A program made the translations under genes and the position numbers. From Cololabis saira (taxonomy: Eukaryota; Chordata; Actinopteri; Beloniformes; Belonidae), in NCBI RefSeq assembly GCF_033807715.1, contig NC_084596.1, forward strand, positions 31,070,879-31,134,878: 64,000 nt of DNA, in the 5' to 3' direction. Under the pieces are notes generated by a model. The model saw nothing but the letters and a program-made list of their open reading frames with translations, had not been told where the DNA came from and did no database searches. Numbering within the stretch: the stretch's first letter is position 1; each line of letters opens with the position of its first letter. Positions 58,995-64,000 of the stretch are shown here, in pieces.

Positions 58995-60986
58995 CTGAAA
59001 CAAGTGTGCAAGAGTAAGACTCACAAGACCTAAAACATGTCTTACTTCATTCTGATGTTTTGTGGATGACAATGTTTCTCAAGTTTCCTTCAAGTAACAT
59101 TTAAGACAACACTGGGCTAGATCTCCTGACACCATAGCTGAGTCAGTGACAGTGATTTTCCCTCAAAAACAGACATCATAAGGTTCTGGCATTCATTTTT
59201 TGTCACAACAAATTTCAATTTGGACGTGTGTGGATATTTGTATGTTTTAAAAATTGTATTTTGAATTTTTGTATTTTGTATTTTGAAATGTTTTGGGGGG
59301 GGCTGTCACATAGATGCCATTACCTTATAAATATTTCTGGGGCTTTCATTTGACAAGTATTGTCCCAGGATACCTATTCTTCATTAGGTTTTAAACGTGG
59401 ACCTGATAAACTCATGCTGTGCTCACACTGTGATATATTTGATGTGACAGTGTTTATTTGGTGTGTGTTGAAAAAAGCAGACATGACAATGAAATATACT
59501 TTATAGTCCAAACAGTCCACTATTTCTACTTTGGCAAATGCAAAATAAAAAAGAATGATCCCTCACTTTTATGCAACTGTCTGCATGGAAGTATATAAGT
59601 GTGTGCGGACCCATTTATGTGACATAACGACAAAGGATTATCCTCATAAATGCTCTGTAATTTTCCTGTCCTAGGTATTTAGTGTTGTGGTCTGATCTTT
59701 TGTGAACGTGCCAATATTTGGGAATAAACATGTGGGCAGCATGCGTGTGGGTATGTTGGATACAGAATAACAGGTTAAAAAAACCTGATCACAAACTAAT
59801 TAATGTCATTAATCAGTGGATTTTTATTTGCTTTTTGTTTTCGTTTTAACTTACTTTTCACAGCCCTTCTTCATTGTACTGTTGTACTAACAGCAATATA
59901 TCTAAATAAACTGTAACTCCACTCTTTAAAGTCTTGGAGTTATTTTACTCTTGCCATCATGGATTTTTACAGCCCTCGGTAAAATACTGTCTGGCAACAT
60001 GAAAACACTAAAGCGTGTTATGTCCACTTGAAAGAGACCACTAAACTGACCCGCCACTCAAAGCAGGTGAGTAGTATTGCCCCTCTATACAATGTAAACT
60101 GTTCAGACCTTAAAACGTCACTTCTTGCTTTGTCAAGCTTCCACAGTGTTTGAAAACAGCTTGATAAAGCCTGATATTTTTTTGAAAACTTACGGCTGTC
60201 CAAATGAACACCTTTTCTTAGATTCTGAAGACACAAATGCCTAATATTACAGCTTCTTGACAAGTTACAACTTCAGCTTTTGTAATGATATTAATGTTCC
60301 CCTTAAGTCAGATATTATTGATTGTGTGGCTTGAAAATGATGGTGCAACGCTCATGCCACACCAGGCTTGAGAGGTAAGGCATGTAAACGCTGCTCGGTC
60401 AGGGTCTGAGTGGAAGAAACACTCGTGTGATGCAACCAATGGAGGTTTCTGCTCCTGAAGCCAATATGAGCAAAGCATGTTTCGAAAAAGTGAAGATGAA
60501 ATACTAATGCAACCAAACTGGAAACCTTCCACACGCCATCTGAGCTTGAAAAATCGATCAATAACCATGGAAATAGGCCTGACTTACTGCAGGCGGTGTG
60601 AACTAGCCTGTCTATACAGCTGTAGAGAGAGCAAACAGCTTTCATAAAAGGGCCCAATACTCCAAACTCTTGAGGCCCCTCAAAAGGGATGCCATGGGGG
60701 ACATTGGTATGAGCTTTTTCCAAGTGCACGGAACACATGAAGACAGCATTGTAACTAGGATAACATGCTGGTCCAATGCTAAACCACCAGGATGAACCTG
60801 ATAGCTCCTGCAGAATCGAGGTTCAGCTGTCAGCTTTGCTAGCACAGCAGTATAGACACTGGTAAAGAATGAAAATAATAGAAAAAAACCCAAAACAAAG
60901 TCTAAAATGTTCACGATTACATCTTACTGTTTGTCTCATCCAGTACAAGCACTTTTAGGCCTTTTGGAGATTAGTGGAGTCTACAG
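58995..60986. other. no supported feature
   Basis: AT-rich sequence, possibly intronic or intergenic. Minus-strand frames of 80-128 codons at 60018-60914 show no domain or splice organisation. Confidence 0.4.
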
Positions 60987-61680
60987 CTAATAAGATGGTG
61001 TGGAGCTGCACTGTCTCCCACTGTTTTCATCTTCCATGTTTGCATCATCAATCTGTTCATCTCCACTTCCAGTGACAAGGACTCCAGCAGCCAAATAATG
61101 TAAAACACCTCAAGTTTGTTTGAATCCTGTTGTGTTTTATGTCTCTGCTGTTGGCCGTGTTAAATGGATACCTTTGTCTGACAGATCCTCCGTACACTGA
61201 CCTGCACTGTCCTGCCTCTGATTGCCATCTTCAGTGTTGCTATACCCTGTTAAAATGTAATAGATAATGCATGTATTTTACATTTTAAAGCAGGAAATAA
61301 AACAAACAAAAAGATCCATATAAATAGAATGTATCCAGGTAATGTAAACCTTAGAACAATACTTAACACATATTTAAATGAAAATGCCAAATGACTGATT
61401 CCATGTAGTCACCTCTCTGTGGGCTATTTTTACCTTGAAGCCAACCTGCTCGAATTTGTCCCGGCAACTTCGCTGACCAATATTCTCCGTAAGTATGACA
61501 TAAGAAGGAATCCCTACACAACAAAAACGTAAGGAAACAAAAATGAATTATGTATACCAATACAAGCTTTTTGGAATTTAAAATAAGTCAACCAGATATT
61601 CTGCTTTATCTGCTCCCACTATTTCACACTTCATCCAGCTTTTCTTCTGTCTCCACCAGGATTCTGCTCATCTTCTTCTG
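60987..61680 (-). other. cluster of exon-like segments, gene unknown
   Basis: On the minus strand: (1) 61678-61609, acceptor TTTGTTCAG then GAAGATGAGCAGAATCC; (2) 61513-61434, 80 nt between TGTGTAG and GTAAAA; (3) about 61246-61202, TTTTAACAG then a short open segment and GTCAGT; (4) about 61078-60987, ending CCATCTTATTAG. Segments 1, 3 and 4 share a GAAGATG...CAG...GACAG word order, as if an exon had been duplicated. Segment 2 is open in all three frames, so no reading frame can be chosen. No protein family recognised. Confidence 0.25.
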
Positions 61681-61994
61681 AACAAAATAAAATAAAATAG
61701 TAAAGGCCTATTTAAATACCTACAGCTTGCAGCAATATTTTAAAATGTTACTTATTTGCATGAAATGTGTCACTCTCCAGTGTGTTTTCAGACATAAGGC
61801 ATACCTACGGCTCCTCTACAACAGTGGCTGCAGAGGAAGAAAATGCATATCAGTAAAAAAGAGGTCTGGGCAGAGATTTTCCTGGGGGCTGTATCTGCTG
61901 TATCTGGCCCTCAAGTCATATTTTGGCCACCTGGGCTCCACATGTTTGACTATCGTCATTTTGTAAGTTGTTTCAAATAAAAGCTTGCACTGAA

Positions 61995-61995
<1 letters not shown>

Positions 61996-62073
<78 letters not shown>
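61996..62073. repeat. (CA)n microsatellite
   Basis: Pure CA repeat of about 78 bp. Confidence 0.98.
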
Positions 62074-62075
<2 letters not shown>

Positions 62076-63059
62076 AACATATACATTGGAAAAACACACC
62101 GCAATCAGCTTAGGCAGACCTCAGCGTTTAATCGTCCAATCATCCTCTGCCATTATCTCTGGGCTGAGCTAGTAGTTTATTATTTAACTTACTCTTCACG
62201 GCTTGTTAATATCCTGCAATGAAATAGGATCTAGTAGAGATGGCATCCGAACCATCTCTATCTCTATATTGCAGTCGTGGTGTGTGTTTCAGGCTGTGTG
62301 CCACACAGCTGGACTGCTGTGCTGTTGCTGGGACCAGTGACACTCATGTGCACAACGCTCCACAGAACCAGAAAGTTGTACTCCTATATTTGGATGCTAT
62401 TGTAAAATTGTTGTTAAACAGCATCATGTGTCATGGAAGAGAAAAAAGAATAACTTATTTACATTACAATAGGATTACTCCACACTGCCACCTTCTTAAG
62501 ACTCAAGGGAGATTTTTCTGTTGCGCAGTTGAGCAATATTTGAGGGTGGAAAAAAAAAGTCAGACTTCCCTTTTGCAGATGTAACGCAATCACCAACTAA
62601 TCACCCACTAATTGTATTATGGCTCCTATCCACATCTTACAAGACAGGCAAGAAATTGTCTGATATCAAACAGTAAATCCATTGGTGGTAAAATACACAT
62701 TTGGATAAGTTAAAAAGCCTCAGGAGTGTGTTATATCTGCTGTGTATCACAAGCAGGTTAAAGAATAAATGCTATAACTACTGTAACACCCAGAACCTTA
62801 AAGGGGACCTATTATGGCATCTAATGTCTATTTTAAACAGGCCTTGAATGTCTGTCAAAAGAAGCATTTGATTGTTTTTGCTAAATAAATAAGAAATTCA
62901 GCCTCTGATCCATGTCTTTATCTTCCCATTCTCTAACCTCATTATCTATGTGGGATTCTGAGTGGGCGGGGCTATGATAATGAGGCTCTGTGCTGATTGG
63001 CTGCCTGAATGACGCGATACACCACTACCAAAAAATGGCAGAAGCTCCGGCCGGCGGAG

Positions 63060-63451
63060 TTACACCGTGTCATAACTGCATGCGAGCGAGTGTCAGCGAC
63101 AAAATCAATTCCATTGCTTTATTTTCTATTGGACTGTCCTAACTGGCCGCAGTGACGCAGCGATGCGGCGCGCCGTTTTGAGTTGAACATTTGTCGGACG
63201 CCCTGCTTTTATTTTCTTCCTGCCGCTCGCGTTGAAAGCCGGTTGAAAGCGCTGTAGGAAACAGTCATGGATGAGGAACGGCTGATCCAGTTAGTTGAAA
63301 TGAGAAGTTATCTCTATGATTCCTCCTCATTTCACTACAAAAACCTCAATAAAGTGGCAGCTGGCTGGAGGGAGATGGACAGAGAGCGTCCGATGTCACG
63401 CAGTGCGACGCGATAGTCGGACACTCGCATGCAGTTAGGACACGGTGTTTA
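63060..63451 (+). mobile_element. MADF-remnant element, copy 2, nested with TTA duplication
   Basis: Left junction GAGTTA|CACCGTGTC, right junction GACACGGTG|T|TTAGTTG. The empty site in copy 1 of the host element reads GAGTTAGTTG, so TTA was duplicated (one extra T is present at the right end). Sub-terminal CTGCATGCGAGCG and CTCGCATGCAG are inverted. Relates to the 56479 copy. Confidence 0.9.
63267..63416 (+). pseudogene. MADF-domain protein remnant, copy 2
   Basis: ATG at 63267 opens a 49-codon frame, MDEERLIQLVEMRSYLYDS, then SSFHYKNLNKVAAGWREM, before it runs into the element's 3' terminal region and stops at TAG. The pattern L-I-x-L-V-E … L-Y-D … Y-K-N … W-x-E-M is that of the first half of a MADF DNA-binding domain, as found in transposon-associated proteins. 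The second half is deleted. Confidence 0.65.
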
Positions 63452-63663
63452 GTTGTGGGCGTGGTTTGCATTTTGGTTACGTAACGAAAGTCAGCAGAAT
63501 CTGAACGGCTTGTAGAAGCCACATCACACTGGATGGCTCATCCGGGCTCCTGTACAGACACTGCAGAATTTGGTTGCTTTCCTCCTTCTCTGAGTTGGCA
63601 GGCTGAGGGGAGACCACTTTATACATGTTAAAGCAAGTGTTTTTCATAATAGGTCCCCTTTAA

Positions 63664-63962
63664 GATTCCATTACCAAAAGTCCATCTAATAAGCTCAAAA
63701 AAAATATATATATATATGCATAGGTATAATATAAGTATAGTTCAAGAGTTTCAAACCCCTATGATAGTAACTCCAAATGAGGCCAACACTAAAACAGGAC
63801 AAAGATAACTTAGATCCAGAAGTTTATTTTATTCAAAAATTGTGACTTTTGAGAGGTGAGCTTTTGATCTTGAGACACAGCGAGTCCTGTCCTAACCATC
63901 TGCTCGGCTCTGAAGGCCGGGCTGCTGTCAACACGTTATGCCCTGACTGCCCTCCTGTCCAT

Positions 63963-64000
<38 letters not shown>
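63664..64000. other. no gene recognised; ends in a (CA)n array
   Basis: A short TA run lies near 63705-63717. A (CA)n array begins at about 63966 and continues past the window edge. Confidence 0.6.

Larger units (their letters stand above)
62808..63663 (+). mobile_element. TTAA-flanked DNA element, copy 2, interrupted
   Basis: Body 62812-63659 with AGGGGACCTATTAT and ATAATAGGTCCCCT ends and TTAA on each side. Its halves match copy 1 (57735) in reverse complement, including GGGCGGGGCTATGATAATGA and CCTGTACAGACACTGCAGAA. A 385-bp insertion (63063) interrupts it at a site that is intact in copy 1. Confidence 0.9.

Overview
This window is nuclear DNA from a ray-finned (teleost) fish. It holds a multi-exon vertebrate gene with consensus GT-AG introns, dense fish-type repeats (a Ty3/gypsy element, hAT, Harbinger-like and TTAA-flanked DNA elements, a tRNA-derived SINE) and many (CA)n arrays. 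It carries no bacterial signatures. No assembly or database search was available, so the species is not assigned.

The main gene is the PACAP type I receptor (adcyap1r1; a/b paralogue not resolved). It lies on the minus strand from a non-coding 5' exon near 41.8 kb to the stop codon at 13406. I could place 13 coding exons whose phases all join, giving 446 codons including the stop (445 aa). Between coding exons 10 and 11 there is an 84-nt 'hop' cassette at 18217..18300. It has a tandem TAG-CAG acceptor, so both hop1 and hop2 isoforms can be made (473 or 472 aa). The 21-residue ectodomain insert of the long mammalian isoform is absent.

Left side (1-9 kb): the 3' part of an uninterrupted Ty3/gypsy pol reading frame, a polypurine tract and a complete 876-bp 3' LTR. 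After 142 bp comes a candidate last exon of a second class B1 GPCR on the plus strand (5040..5186), convergent with adcyap1r1. In mammals GHRHR neighbours ADCYAP1R1, so ghrhr is a reasonable but unproven identity.

Middle (9-42 kb): the probable 3' UTR, exons and introns of adcyap1r1. The introns hold a SINE with a 12-bp target duplication, a foldback element, a 1.1-kb DNA element, two hAT elements with perfect 8-bp duplications (one 29 nt upstream of the first coding exon's 3' splice site) and long microsatellites. An AGG/CCT tract of about 450 bp lies directly upstream of the presumed first exon.

Right side (42-64 kb): mostly intergenic and rich in nested transposons. These include a 1.3-kb Harbinger-like element with a broken Myb-like reading frame, three copies of a palindromic MITE of about 120 bp, two copies of a TTAA-flanked element, and two copies of an element carrying a MADF-domain remnant. 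One MADF copy is nested inside a TTAA element whose other copy supplies the empty site. Some exon-like segments on the minus strand (58.9-61.7 kb) are reported only as low-confidence candidates.
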